This document shows positions 8,751 through 15,970 of a stretch of DNA of 54,658 nucleotides, piece after piece. The DNA is from Actinomycetes bacterium (GTDB lineage: Bacteria > Actinomycetota > Acidimicrobiia > IMCC26256 > PALSA-610). The notes beneath the pieces were generated by a model. It saw only the letters and a program-made list of their open reading frames with translations, was not told where the DNA came from and searched no databases. The translations under genes and the position numbers were made by a program. The first letter of the stretch is position 1. The number at the start of each line of letters is the position of its first letter. The DNA lies in contig JANYBW010000063.1 of the NCBI GenBank assembly GCA_025360585.1, forward strand, positions 1 to 54,658, written 5' to 3'.

Positions 8751-9815
8751 CTAGGGGGTGCAAGTGATGAGGGGGGCGGATCCCGTGGGCTGCGCACTCA
8801 CCTTGCCGATGATCGCGCTGGCCAGGGTGCCCCGGGCTTCTAGTGCCGCGACCAACGAGTCGGCCTTAACCGCGTCAACCGACAGCAGCAGACCACCGGA
8901 GGTTTGTGCATCCGCCAAGAGATACTGATCGTTGAGTGCCAACGATCCCCAGTCGACCGAGTCGCTCACGAACGCATGATTGCGTTGCGTACCTCCCGCC
9001 ACCATCCCGGCTTCGATGAGCTCCACCACGCCATCAATGACTGGTACCGCGGCGCGCGAAATCGTCGCGTGAACGGCGGAACCCGCGCAGAGTTCACGCA
9101 GATGTCCAAGGAGGCCAAAGCCGGTCACGTCGGTCGCAGCGTTGACCCCAACCTCAACCGCAGCATCGCGTGCTGTCGCGTTCAGCGTGGTCATGACCTC
9201 AACCGCGACGGCAGTCTGATCCGGAGTCGCCGCACCGCGCTTGAGCGCGGTTGATAAGACACCTAAGCCGATCGGTTTCGTGAGTACCAACACGTCGCCG
9301 GGCTTTGCTCCCGAGTTCGTGAGGAGCTGATCGGGATGCACAGTGCCAACGACCGCGAGCCCGTATTTCGGCTCGGCATCATCGATGGAATGGCCGCCCA
9401 CAATTAAGCATCCTGCGGCCTTGGCGACGGCTGCGCCACCGTCGAGCACTTGCGCGAGCAGATCAAAACCCAATGTCTCGCGCGGCCAACCGACAAGGTT
9501 CAACGCCAGCAATGGTTGGCCACCCATTGCGTACACATCGGAGAGCGCATTCGTGGCCGCGATCCGGCCCCAATCAAAGGGGTCATCCACGATCGGCGTG
9601 AAAAAATCGGTGGTGACGACAATCGCGAGATCATCGCGAAGCCGATACACAGCAGCGTCGTCGGAGGTATCGAAACCAACCAACAAGTTCGGATCCGTCG
9701 ATGGCTCGAAGCCCTTGACTAACCCGATGACCGTGCGCAGATCGGCAGGTGAAAGCTTGCATGCACAACCCGCACCGTGCGAAAACTCAGTTAAACGTAT
9801 TGTTGGCGCCTGCAT
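8751..9815 (-). CDS. selD: Selenide, water dikinase (selenophosphate synthase)
   Basis: A 354-residue ATP-dependent enzyme that makes selenophosphate from selenide, the selenium donor for selenocysteine, 2-selenouridine or Se-dependent molybdenum hydroxylases. The N-terminus RLTEFSHGAGCACKL places Cys17 and Lys20 exactly where the essential Cys/Lys lie in E. coli SelD; it is the Cys, not the Sec, form. Further family motifs are SDDAAVYRL, TTDFFTPIVDDPFDWGRIAATNALSDVYAMGG and GGHSIDDAEPKYGL. The chosen start gives family length (about 345-355); the frame stays open upstream to an ATG at 9953, but that extension overlaps an interspersed repeat. No other sel genes or tRNA-Sec were found in the window. 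Confidence 0.95.
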   Translation of the reverse strand: MQAPTIRLTEFSHGAGCACKLSPADLRTVIGLVKGFEPSTDPNLLVGFDTSDDAAVYRLRDDLAIVVTTDFFTPIVDDPFDWGRIAATNALSDVYAMGGQPLLALNLVGWPRETLGFDLLAQVLDGGAAVAKAAGCLIVGGHSIDDAEPKYGLAVVGTVHPDQLLTNSGAKPGDVLVLTKPIGLGVLSTALKRGAATPDQTAVAVEVMTTLNATARDAAVEVGVNAATDVTGFGLLGHLRELCAGSAVHATISRAAVPVIDGVVELIEAGMVAGGTQRNHAFVSDSVDWGSLALNDQYLLADAQTSGGLLLSVDAVKADSLVAALEARGTLASAIIGKVSAQPTGSAPLITCTP

Positions 9816-9850
9816 TCCGTCACCGGCAATCTGCGCCTGCTCCGCCCGGC

Positions 9851-9913
9851 GCGGCGAGTGATCTGCGAACTCATCTTGCTCGTCCCTCGCTCCTGAGCTT
9901 CTCCGATCACCGC
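9851..9913 (+). repeat. Interspersed intergenic repeat, copy A
   Basis: A 63-bp element that matches 46236-46298 at 57 of 63 positions with no gaps. It is bounded by GTGATC near the left end and GATCAC near the right end, so it can fold with a long loop. Similarity to the copy at 22570 extends left to 9832. It lies between the end of the NlpC/P60 gene and selD. Confidence 0.8.
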
Positions 9914-9971
9914 TTATCTGCGCCGGGGTTGCATTGGTTTCGGGCGCAGTCATGCGGAGACGGAATTTGAT

Positions 9972-11225
9972 TTACGGACGGGAAGCCCCGACGTAGTCCG
10001 GGCGGTAAATCGACGCGGTTCGTACCCATGCGCCGGTATGGGGAGCGTCGACCATCATGCCGCCGCCGATGAACATGCCGACGTGATGAATCGGGCTGCC
10101 ATAGAACACCAAATCGCCCGGCTGAAGCTGTGAAATCGCGACGTGCGGGAAACTGGTGTACTGCGTCGCCGCGAAATGCGCCATGCTCACTCCGGCTTGG
10201 GCCCATGCCATCAAAGTCAGGCCGGAGCAGTCGAAGTAATCCGGGCCAGACGCTGCGAATCGGTACGGCTTGCCCATTTGGGCCATCGCGTAATTCACGG
10301 CGAGCTGGGCGTTCGGATTCGGGGCCACGATGTGGCTGGGTGGCGGCGTGGTGCTACCGCCATTGGAACCACCCGAGTTGCCGCCGGCCCGAGGGGTTGT
10401 GCCGGGAGTGTTGTTGCCGTTGTTTTGCTGTTGCTGTTGGGCGAGACGACGAGCCGCGGCTTCAGCATCGCGCTGAAGTTTTACTGCCTTCGCTTCCGCA
10501 ATTGCGTCCTGGCGCTTTTGTTCGGCAAGGATCAGGTCTTTGAGTTCGCCTTGCGTCTGGGCCAGCAGTTGTGCTTGAACGCGGTTTGTCGCCGCCAGCG
10601 TGTTGCGAGCCTTCGAAGCAGCAGCGGCTTGCTGCTGGGCATCGTGCTCAGCGTGTTGTTTCCGGGACTCAATCGCTTTCGCAGCATCGCGGGCTTGGCG
10701 GAACGAATCGATCATGGCGCGATCTTTTGCGGCGGTCGATTGCGCGTACACGGAGGTGGCGCCGTCTTGTTGAATTGTCCCCGCCGATGTGGCAACTGGA
10801 TCGGTGCCTGCATTGCGGTACATCGATGCCGCCCGCAGCGCGAGGGTGCGTTGCACCGCGGCAACTTTGCCGTTCGCGGCGACGGCATCCTGAGCCGCAA
10901 CGGCGATCTCTTTGCGGAGTTGCGCGACTTTGTAGAGCGCTGCGTTGTATTGCTCATCTAGCAATGAGATCTGGTCGCCGTTTTTTTGCATCTGCGAAAC
11001 GATGCTGGCGGCCTTGGCTCGCTTGCTCGCGATCGTGTCGGCGGACGCGCTGCCAGGGATGAGGGCTGCACCACCGATACAAGCCAGCAGCGCCGAAGCA
11101 GCAATGAAGTGGGCATTGAACGGGCGAAACGCGCGCCTGGTTCCATTGCTAGGCGTTGAATCGCTACCGGTTGGAGTGTCACGGGTTGCAGCGTTACGAA
11201 CGGATTCCGTCGAACGTCGAATCAT
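9972..11225 (-). CDS. Secreted NlpC/P60 peptidoglycan endopeptidase with coiled-coil stalk
   Basis: A 417-residue cell-wall hydrolase. A signal peptide is visible at about residues 35-62 (ASALLACIGGAALIPGSASA), followed by a long Ala/Gln-rich coiled coil (about 63-260), a Gly/Asn/Pro linker, and a C-terminal NlpC/P60 domain. Catalytic Cys333 lies in YFDCSGL, His near 381 in PIHHVG and a third polar residue in DAPHTG. This is the RipA/PcsB-like architecture that cleaves D-Glu-mDAP stem peptides during division or growth. The ATG overlaps the TGA of a small upstream ORF (ATGA), and there is no promoter box right at this start, so translation is probably coupled. Confidence 0.93.
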   Translation of the reverse strand: MIRRSTESVRNAATRDTPTGSDSTPSNGTRRAFRPFNAHFIAASALLACIGGAALIPGSASADTIASKRAKAASIVSQMQKNGDQISLLDEQYNAALYKVAQLRKEIAVAAQDAVAANGKVAAVQRTLALRAASMYRNAGTDPVATSAGTIQQDGATSVYAQSTAAKDRAMIDSFRQARDAAKAIESRKQHAEHDAQQQAAAASKARNTLAATNRVQAQLLAQTQGELKDLILAEQKRQDAIAEAKAVKLQRDAEAAARRLAQQQQQNNGNNTPGTTPRAGGNSGGSNGGSTTPPPSHIVAPNPNAQLAVNYAMAQMGKPYRFAASGPDYFDCSGLTLMAWAQAGVSMAHFAATQYTSFPHVAISQLQPGDLVFYGSPIHHVGMFIGGGMMVDAPHTGAWVRTASIYRPDYVGASRP

Positions 11226-11428
11226 GAAAACGAAGCCTTTGTTGGCGTGCAGCGAGCGGACTGAGCTCGCCTACAGACAGCAGCAATATCGGCTGAACCG
11301 TCGCGAATATGTGCGGACGCGCTGGGGGCGGCCGGGAGAGCCGAAGCTTCCACCAGGCTCGACCGACCGGCACCAAAGAAAGGCACCCGGAGGGCGTTGC
11401 GAACGGAATCCGTCGAACGTCGAGTCAT
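11222..11428 (-). CDS. Small ORF that duplicates the N-terminus of the NlpC/P60 protein
   Basis: A 68-residue ORF. Its first ten residues (MTRRSTDSVR) nearly match those of the downstream wall hydrolase (MIRRSTESVR), and the underlying 35-bp DNA stretches (minus strand from 11428 and from 11225) differ at only a few positions. The ATG lies 6 nt after a TACGCT box, fitting a leaderless start, and its TGA overlaps the next ATG. The rest of the peptide (Ala-rich, then VCRRAQSARC) has no recognisable domain. It may be a coupled leader peptide or the remnant of a partial duplication. Confidence 0.45.
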   Translation of the reverse strand: MTRRSTDSVRNALRVPFFGAGRSSLVEASALPAAPSASAHIRDGSADIAAVCRRAQSARCTPTKASFS

Positions 11429-11434
11429 AAGAAA

Positions 11435-11440
11435 AGCGTA
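11435..11440 (-). promoter_or_regulatory. Candidate -10 box TACGCT before the NlpC/P60 operon
   Basis: On the minus strand TACGCT is followed by 6 nt and the ATG at 11428. It is the only such box positioned at a start codon in the 350 bp upstream of the wall hydrolase. Confidence 0.45.
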
Positions 11441-11514
11441 TGAACATTGGAGGTATCGCAACATTCGTACAGTCGAGACCGTAGCAGCGTTTGTGAGTTG
11501 GCGCTCGGTCGACT

Positions 11515-11541
11515 CACAAAAAACCCTCTGACCAGGGGTTT
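11515..11541 (-). terminator. Rho-independent-like terminator
   Basis: Read on the minus strand, AAACCC, a 9-nt loop and GGGTTT are followed by a run of T residues (A-tract 11518-11523 on the plus strand). It lies 31 bp after the stop of the redoxin-like gene and upstream of the NlpC/P60 operon, so it separates the two units. Confidence 0.65.
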
Positions 11542-11571
11542 AAACTGGGTCTTGCAATGGCACAATTGTGC

Positions 11572-12051
11572 TTAAATTGCCCATCCTGGTGATGGCGCTG
11601 GCGTGCCCGCGCCGGTCACAACCGGCGAGCTCCAATGTACGTGTTTGGCGATACCGTCGGCGACCTTTTGCCATGCTGTCGGGCTCCAACCCTGGGCCGC
11701 AGCGACCAGTGTGGTGTCCTGGCGGAGGTGCACAAACGCCGGGGCGCGGTCCAAACTGAGGCTGGACGAAAGCGCTCCATCGGGGTCGCAGAACGTGAGG
11801 TAATCGTCGGCGATGTTGCCCAAAATGCGCCGCGTGATTGCCGCGGTTGATGGCACCCAAACGGTAGTGCGCACGTCGGAATCGCCGAACGTGGCGTAAA
11901 TCCGTTTGATGACAGGCACAAAAGCGGCAGCTTCGGCGCGCGATGGCAACAAGATGATTGCCAGGTTAAAGGTTGTTGCCCAGTCGTCGAGCGTGTGGGT
12001 TACACCCGCCAAGCTCGTGAGCTCGAGCGACGGATTGGGATTCTGCGCCAT
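11572..12051 (-). CDS. Thioredoxin-fold-like protein lacking redox cysteines
   Basis: A 159-residue protein of uncertain family. The pattern DWATTFNLAIILLPSRAEAAAFVPVIKRIYATFGDSDVRTTVWVPS and the later TFCDPDGALSSSLSLDRAPAFVHLRQDTTLVAAAQGW resemble AhpC/TlpA-type redoxins in strand order, including an APAFV strand like a cis-Pro region, but no CxxC is present; the only Cys is in TFCDPDG. The start at 12051 is supported by TATCGT 7 nt upstream. It lies 73 bp downstream of the MBL hydrolase on the same strand. Confidence 0.5.
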   Translation of the reverse strand: MAQNPNPSLELTSLAGVTHTLDDWATTFNLAIILLPSRAEAAAFVPVIKRIYATFGDSDVRTTVWVPSTAAITRRILGNIADDYLTFCDPDGALSSSLSLDRAPAFVHLRQDTTLVAAAQGWSPTAWQKVADGIAKHVHWSSPVVTGAGTPAPSPGWAI

Positions 12052-12058
12052 GGCGAAA

Positions 12059-12064
12059 ACGATA
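12059..12064 (-). promoter_or_regulatory. Candidate -10 box TATCGT of the redoxin-like gene
   Basis: On the minus strand TATCGT is followed by 7 nt and the ATG at 12051, fitting the leaderless pattern seen elsewhere in the window. Confidence 0.45.
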
Positions 12065-12085
12065 GCGCCGAGCGGCGTACCGCCC

Positions 12086-12127
12086 GCGATGCTGCTACTT
12101 GCGATGCTGTTGCTTGCGATGCTGTTA
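12086..12127. repeat. 15-bp tandem repeat (about 2.8 units)
   Basis: GCGATGCTGCTACTT, GCGATGCTGTTGCTT and a partial third unit GCGATGCTGTTAA lie end to end between the redoxin-like gene and the MBL gene. The last unit includes the MBL stop codon (TTA on the plus strand at 12125-12127). Confidence 0.8.
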
Positions 12128-12958
12128 ACCAAACCCGATGGCCTTGAGCATCGACGGTGGCATTTCGTCACGGCCCGCTTTGAGTAAGGCTGATCGTTCG
12201 ATATTGATTGGGTCGCGCTCAACGCGTTCGATCCAGCTATCCCAGGGTCCATTCGGAATGACGCCGTCCACACAGTGGCGCAAGTACTGCGCGAGCAACG
12301 CGCAGTCTTGGGCACGGCCGATGGGGCCGTGGCCGGGCACGATCATTTCCGCGAAATCGCCAATCACATCCAGGGTCGCGGCCCAGGTTGCCGGATCGCC
12401 CTGAAACGCGAGCGGCGTCACCCCGAAAAAGCACAAGTCGCCGGCGAACAACACGTCGGCGTCTTCGATCAGGACCATGACATCGCCGCTGGTGTGACCG
12501 GTCGCAGGCAGCAGCTCGATACGGTTCGTAAGCGGGGCGCCATCGGTGACGAGATGCGTCACGGGCCGACAACCGAGCTCGGCAATTTCGTCGAATTGGT
12601 CAGCAAAAGCGGACATGAATGTCTTGTAGGAATCGATCGGCATCTCGGTGTAATCCAGCAAATCGCTGGTTTGTTGGGATCCGTAGACCGCGGCGTTTGG
12701 GAACGCGCGTGTCCCACCGACATGATCGATATGCGCGTGCGTGAGCACCAAACGCCGAATTGGCATTCCGAGTTTGTGGACTGCGAGGGCAAACGGCTCC
12801 CACTGTGAACGGACCATCATGGTATCGATCACGGTGATGCCGTCGTCGTCGATGACCGCACCCGCATTACTCACGCCCGATTCCCCACCCGGCTGTAGCC
12901 ACACAAACACGCCATCGGCAACCTCAACCAAAGCATTGTGTGCGACATCCAGACCCAT
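12125..12958 (-). CDS. MBL-fold metallo-hydrolase
   Basis: A 277-residue metallo-beta-lactamase-fold enzyme. The zinc motif HxHxDH is present as THAHIDHVGG near residue 76, a later metal His in PATGHTSGDVMV, the bridging Asp in FAGDLCF and a His in VPGHGPIG. The pattern is that of glyoxalase II/SoxH-like or quorum-lactonase-like single-domain hydrolases; the substrate is not evident. The ATG at 12958 lies 6 nt after a TAACTT box, which favours it over a GTG at 12964. The promoter abuts a perfect 48-bp palindrome. Confidence 0.9.
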   Translation of the reverse strand: MGLDVAHNALVEVADGVFVWLQPGGESGVSNAGAVIDDDGITVIDTMMVRSQWEPFALAVHKLGMPIRRLVLTHAHIDHVGGTRAFPNAAVYGSQQTSDLLDYTEMPIDSYKTFMSAFADQFDEIAELGCRPVTHLVTDGAPLTNRIELLPATGHTSGDVMVLIEDADVLFAGDLCFFGVTPLAFQGDPATWAATLDVIGDFAEMIVPGHGPIGRAQDCALLAQYLRHCVDGVIPNGPWDSWIERVERDPINIERSALLKAGRDEMPPSMLKAIGFG

Positions 12959-12964
12959 CCCCAC

Positions 12965-12970
12965 AAGTTA
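12965..12970 (-). promoter_or_regulatory. Candidate -10 box TAACTT of the MBL hydrolase
   Basis: On the minus strand TAACTT is followed by 6 nt and the ATG at 12958. The large palindrome begins at the very next base upstream, over the expected -35 region. Confidence 0.5.
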
Positions 12971-13018
12971 CCTGTGTCCCATTGGTGTTCCACCGGTGGA
13001 ACACCAATGGGACACAGG
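12971..13018. repeat. Perfect 48-bp palindrome
   Basis: Two exact 24-bp arms meet with no spacer at ACCGGT. The left arm reads CCTGTGTCCCATTGG then TGTTCCACC; the right arm is its exact reverse complement. It lies in the 122-bp gap between two divergent genes, directly upstream of the MBL hydrolase -10 box and about 50 bp upstream of the lyase -10 box. There is no trailing T tract, so it does not look like an ordinary terminator. Confidence 0.95.
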
Positions 13019-13059
13019 GGGTTGGGGTTGGGTCTGGCTGGGTTGGGCTGGGTTGGGGG
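13017..13059 (+). repeat. G-rich tract with seven runs of three or more G
   Basis: Runs of G at 13017-13021, 13024-13027, 13030-13032, 13040-13042, 13045-13047, 13050-13052 and 13055-13059 are separated by short TT or CT linkers, with one longer interval. The short linkers fit a G-quadruplex on the plus strand, just upstream of the lyase promoter. Confidence 0.75.
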
Positions 13060-13067
13060 CGCATCTG

Positions 13068-13073
13068 TACCCT
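13068..13073 (+). promoter_or_regulatory. Candidate -10 box TACCCT of the lyase gene
   Basis: TACCCT is followed by 7 nt and the ATG at 13081; no Shine-Dalgarno sequence is present. Confidence 0.45.
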
Positions 13074-13080
13074 TTCGGGC

Positions 13081-14022
13081 ATGTCAGAACGCAGTCGCAG
13101 TCTTCCTCGTCGGTCGTGTCTCTCGGTTCCTGGATCGAGCGAAAAGATGTTGGCCAAAGGGCCGAATATCCCCGCCGATATGACCTTTCTCGACCTCGAA
13201 GATGCCGTTTCGCCACTTGAAAAAGAAGCCAGCCGGCCCAAGGTCGTCGATGCGATTCGCAACCTTCCATGGGATGATCGCGTGCTGTGCGTGCGCGTCA
13301 ACGCGTGGGATACGAAATGGACTGCCTTCGACGTGATCGAGGTTGTCGGCAACGCCGGCGAACGGCTCGACGAGATCATGTTGCCGAAAGTCCAGAGTGC
13401 GGCCGAAGTTGTAGCCATGGACTTACTGCTCACCCAGGTTGAAGAACGCGCCGGGTTGCCCAAAGGCCATATCGGCATCGAAGCCCAGATCGAAACTGCA
13501 CGCGGCATTATCAATGTCGAAGAGATTTGTGCAGCATCACCGCGAATCGAAACGATCATTCTTGGCCCCGTCGACATGAGCGCGTCGATGGAAATGCCGT
13601 CGCTGTCGGGCGGATTGCACATCCCGGATTATCCCGGCGACTACTTCCACTATGTCTTTGTGAAGATCTTGATGGCCGGGCGTGCCAATGGCCTCCAAGT
13701 GATCGACGGCCCGTACGTGAAGGTCCGCGACCCTGAGGGATTCCGCGAATTCTGCAAACGCGCGCAAATTCTTGGCTACGACGGCAAGTGGGCGTTGCAC
13801 CCCGATCAGGTCACGATCCTCAATGAGGTCTTTGGTGTTTCGCAAGAACAATTCGATCGTTGCTGCGACATCTTGGAAGCCTACGAAGCGGCCACGACGC
13901 AAGGCGATCGCAAAGGTGCCGTCATGTTCGGCGACGAAATGATTGACGAAGCTTCACGCAAAGTCGCGATCAAACTGCATGCCCGCGGTGTTCGTAACGG
14001 TTTGGTGCGTTCCGCGGAGTAG
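13081..14022 (+). CDS. HpcH/HpaI (CitE-like) lyase, probably L-malyl-CoA/beta-methylmalyl-CoA lyase
   Basis: A 313-residue TIM-barrel lyase. Visible hallmarks are RSCLSVPGSSEKMLAKG at the CoA-binding N-terminus, the Mg2+ site FLDLEDAV, IMLPKV, IEAQIETARGIINVEEI and the C-terminal GYDGKWALHPDQV that closes the active site. The order IDGPYVKVRDPEGF then GKWALHPDQV, and the length, resemble Mcl1 of Rhodobacter more than citrate lyase beta subunits (about 275-290 residues). Mcl1 cleaves beta-methylmalyl-CoA to glyoxylate and propionyl-CoA. The start follows a TACCCT box by 7 nt. A methylsuccinyl-CoA dehydrogenase-like gene lies 2 kb away. Confidence 0.82.
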   Translation: MSERSRSLPRRSCLSVPGSSEKMLAKGPNIPADMTFLDLEDAVSPLEKEASRPKVVDAIRNLPWDDRVLCVRVNAWDTKWTAFDVIEVVGNAGERLDEIMLPKVQSAAEVVAMDLLLTQVEERAGLPKGHIGIEAQIETARGIINVEEICAASPRIETIILGPVDMSASMEMPSLSGGLHIPDYPGDYFHYVFVKILMAGRANGLQVIDGPYVKVRDPEGFREFCKRAQILGYDGKWALHPDQVTILNEVFGVSQEQFDRCCDILEAYEAATTQGDRKGAVMFGDEMIDEASRKVAIKLHARGVRNGLVRSAE

Positions 14023-14077
14023 TCGCCGTCATCTCGTGAGCGCTCATTGATCGCTCGCAGTTGTCGATCTAACTGGG

Positions 14078-15946
14078 GTGACGTCTCGTCGACTGCCCCG
14101 CGTTCGGACCCCCCGGCCCCGAACTCAATTCGGTTTTACGCTTGCCGAGCTTCTCGTCGTGATCAGCGTGCTCGGGATTGTTTCGAGCGTTGTCGTGTTT
14201 TCGGTGGGTGGCATCAACGACCGTGGTCAAAACGCTGCTTGTTCCACTGATGTCCGCGTCATGTCAACAGCCGAAGAGGCGAACAAGGCCGAATTCGGAG
14301 GCTACGGGCTCGAAACCGATCTCGTCGCCCACAACCTGCTCGACAAGATCTCGGACCTGCACGACATTCAGCTGAACTACCCCGCAGGAGCGGGTGCGGG
14401 CGCCGTAGCTACGAGTTACACGATTCTCAATGTTGGTGTGTGCGCGCCTGCTGTTGCGACGACGCTCGGAGGTGCCACCACGACGACCGCCGTTGCGACG
14501 ACGACAACGTTGGGAGCGTCGAGCGCTGGTGGGGGCCCCGCGGGTATCTCGTTAAAACTGGTCGATACCGCAAACAACGGCCTCCCGGGCGGAAGCCCGG
14601 CGTATATGTTGGCGACGCAGGGCTATTGGGTTGGTATGGCGGTAACTGCTGCGAACGGTCTGAGCACCGCGAATAGCCCGGCGGGTACATACTCCTTGCG
14701 GGTTGACTACCGCGGCCAAAATAATTCCTTTGGCCCGACAGCAATGAACTCCGGTGATATCGCGACGTTTGGTGTCGCGGACGTGACCGTGCGGCTGACC
14801 GGCGCGACTGGAGCTCTGGCGTCCGCTTCGATTGCGCATTTGGGTAACGACGGCTATTGGGTCGGCGACGGCAACACTGATTCGACCGGCGCCCTGACCC
14901 TAAAGGTGCTCCCCGGCAGCTACTCGTTTCGGGCCGATTTTCTGGGCCAGACCAACACGATGACGAACATCGTGGTTGCGGGAAATCGCAATGTCGACTT
15001 CCCGTTGGCGTCGGCAACTGTGCGATTAACGGGCGGTTCTGGTGGGTTGGCCGCCGCTTCGATTGCGCATTTGGGTAACGACGGCTATTGGGTCGGCGAC
15101 GGCAACACATCGAGTAGCGCGACGGCCACCTTTTACCTTTTTCCGGCATCGAACTACAGCGTTCGGGCCGACTATCTGGGCCAGACCTCGACGCAATCGG
15201 CAATCACGATCGTCGCGCCCACGACCACGGTCGATTTTGTGTTGACGACGGTTTCAGTGAACCTCACGGGTAGTGGAGGCAGTATCGGTTCGGCGTCGAT
15301 CGCACATTTGGGTAACGACGGCTATTGGGTTGGGGACCCAGCAACGAATAGCAGTGGCGTATCGACCTTTTTTCTCCTCGGGGGAACGGGCTACTCCTTC
15401 CGTGCTGATTTTCTCGGGCAATCCAACTCGCAATCGAACGTGACGATCGCCGGTGCGACGAGTGCTGTGAACTTCGCGTTGACGACAGTATTGGTGCGCC
15501 TCACTGGTGTCGTGGGCACTCAACCCGCGGCCGCCGTAGCGCATCTCGGTAACGATGGCTATTGGGTTGGTGATGGCAATACCGACGCGAACGGTGTGGT
15601 TTCGATTGTGATGCTACCCAGTAGTACGTATCAATTCCGCGCCGACTTCCGCGGCCAAACCGCAGCGCTTACCGGTGTTGTGGTGACGAGCGCGACGAGC
15701 ACCGTCGATTTTGCACTCACGAACCTTGCGATTTCGGTTACCGACAAAGGCACGCCGATCGCGGGGTCGGCAGTGTCAATGACTGCAAACGATGGGTACG
15801 CCGTTAGTGCCGGAACGACCGATGCCAAGGGCATTGTGAATGTCTTGGTTTTGGCCGGAACGTACAACGTTTCCACGGTGTTTTCATCCAACACAAAATC
15901 GCAATCGGTGACGATGCCGGGTGGCAGCGCCACGCTCGCGTTCTAG
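14078..15946 (+). CDS. Prepilin-like protein with six ~78-residue repeats
   Basis: A 622-residue protein. A short basic leader is followed by the class III prepilin signal FGFTLAELLVVISVLGIVSSVVVF (cleavage expected after Gly19, Glu at mature position 5), then a pseudopilin-like head with two Cys (AACSTD, VCAPAV) and a Thr/Ala-rich linker. Residues about 155-622 contain six repeats marked by GYWVG near residues 182, 259, 336, 415 and 494 and GYAVS near 573 (spacing 77-79). Each has a SIAHLGNDGYWVGD-type half and a YSFRADFLGQ-type half, resembling carboxypeptidase-regulatory-like or Ig-like beta domains. The start is a GTG without a clear RBS. No pilus assembly genes are nearby. Confidence 0.8.
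   Translation: MTSRRLPRVRTPRPRTQFGFTLAELLVVISVLGIVSSVVVFSVGGINDRGQNAACSTDVRVMSTAEEANKAEFGGYGLETDLVAHNLLDKISDLHDIQLNYPAGAGAGAVATSYTILNVGVCAPAVATTLGGATTTTAVATTTTLGASSAGGGPAGISLKLVDTANNGLPGGSPAYMLATQGYWVGMAVTAANGLSTANSPAGTYSLRVDYRGQNNSFGPTAMNSGDIATFGVADVTVRLTGATGALASASIAHLGNDGYWVGDGNTDSTGALTLKVLPGSYSFRADFLGQTNTMTNIVVAGNRNVDFPLASATVRLTGGSGGLAAASIAHLGNDGYWVGDGNTSSSATATFYLFPASNYSVRADYLGQTSTQSAITIVAPTTTVDFVLTTVSVNLTGSGGSIGSASIAHLGNDGYWVGDPATNSSGVSTFFLLGGTGYSFRADFLGQSNSQSNVTIAGATSAVNFALTTVLVRLTGVVGTQPAAAVAHLGNDGYWVGDGNTDANGVVSIVMLPSSTYQFRADFRGQTAALTGVVVTSATSTVDFALTNLAISVTDKGTPIAGSAVSMTANDGYAVSAGTTDAKGIVNVLVLAGTYNVSTVFSSNTKSQSVTMPGGSATLAF
14823..14877 (+). repeat. 55-bp exact intragenic repeat, copy 1
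   Basis: Identical to 15054-15108, 231 bp downstream (77 codons), inside the prepilin-repeat gene. It encodes the AHLGNDGYWVGDGN segment. Identity at silent positions indicates recent duplication or gene conversion. Confidence 0.9.
15054..15108 (+). repeat. 55-bp exact intragenic repeat, copy 2
   Basis: Identical to 14823-14877. The copies at about 15295-15345 and 15533-15585 encode the same motif but have diverged at silent sites. Confidence 0.9.
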
Positions 15947-15970
15947 CGCATCGGTTTTAGCGCATCGGCA

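Noticed and set aside
8751-9815. Selenocysteine codon in selD
   Set aside because: The position that is Sec in some SelD proteins is a normal Cys codon here and the frame is open without an internal TGA.
11226-11560. Possible ydaO/c-di-AMP riboswitch upstream of the NlpC/P60 gene
   Set aside because: Actinobacterial wall hydrolase genes often carry this riboswitch, but the conserved core segments I would expect were not found, and the region instead contains a coupled ORF with its own -10 box.
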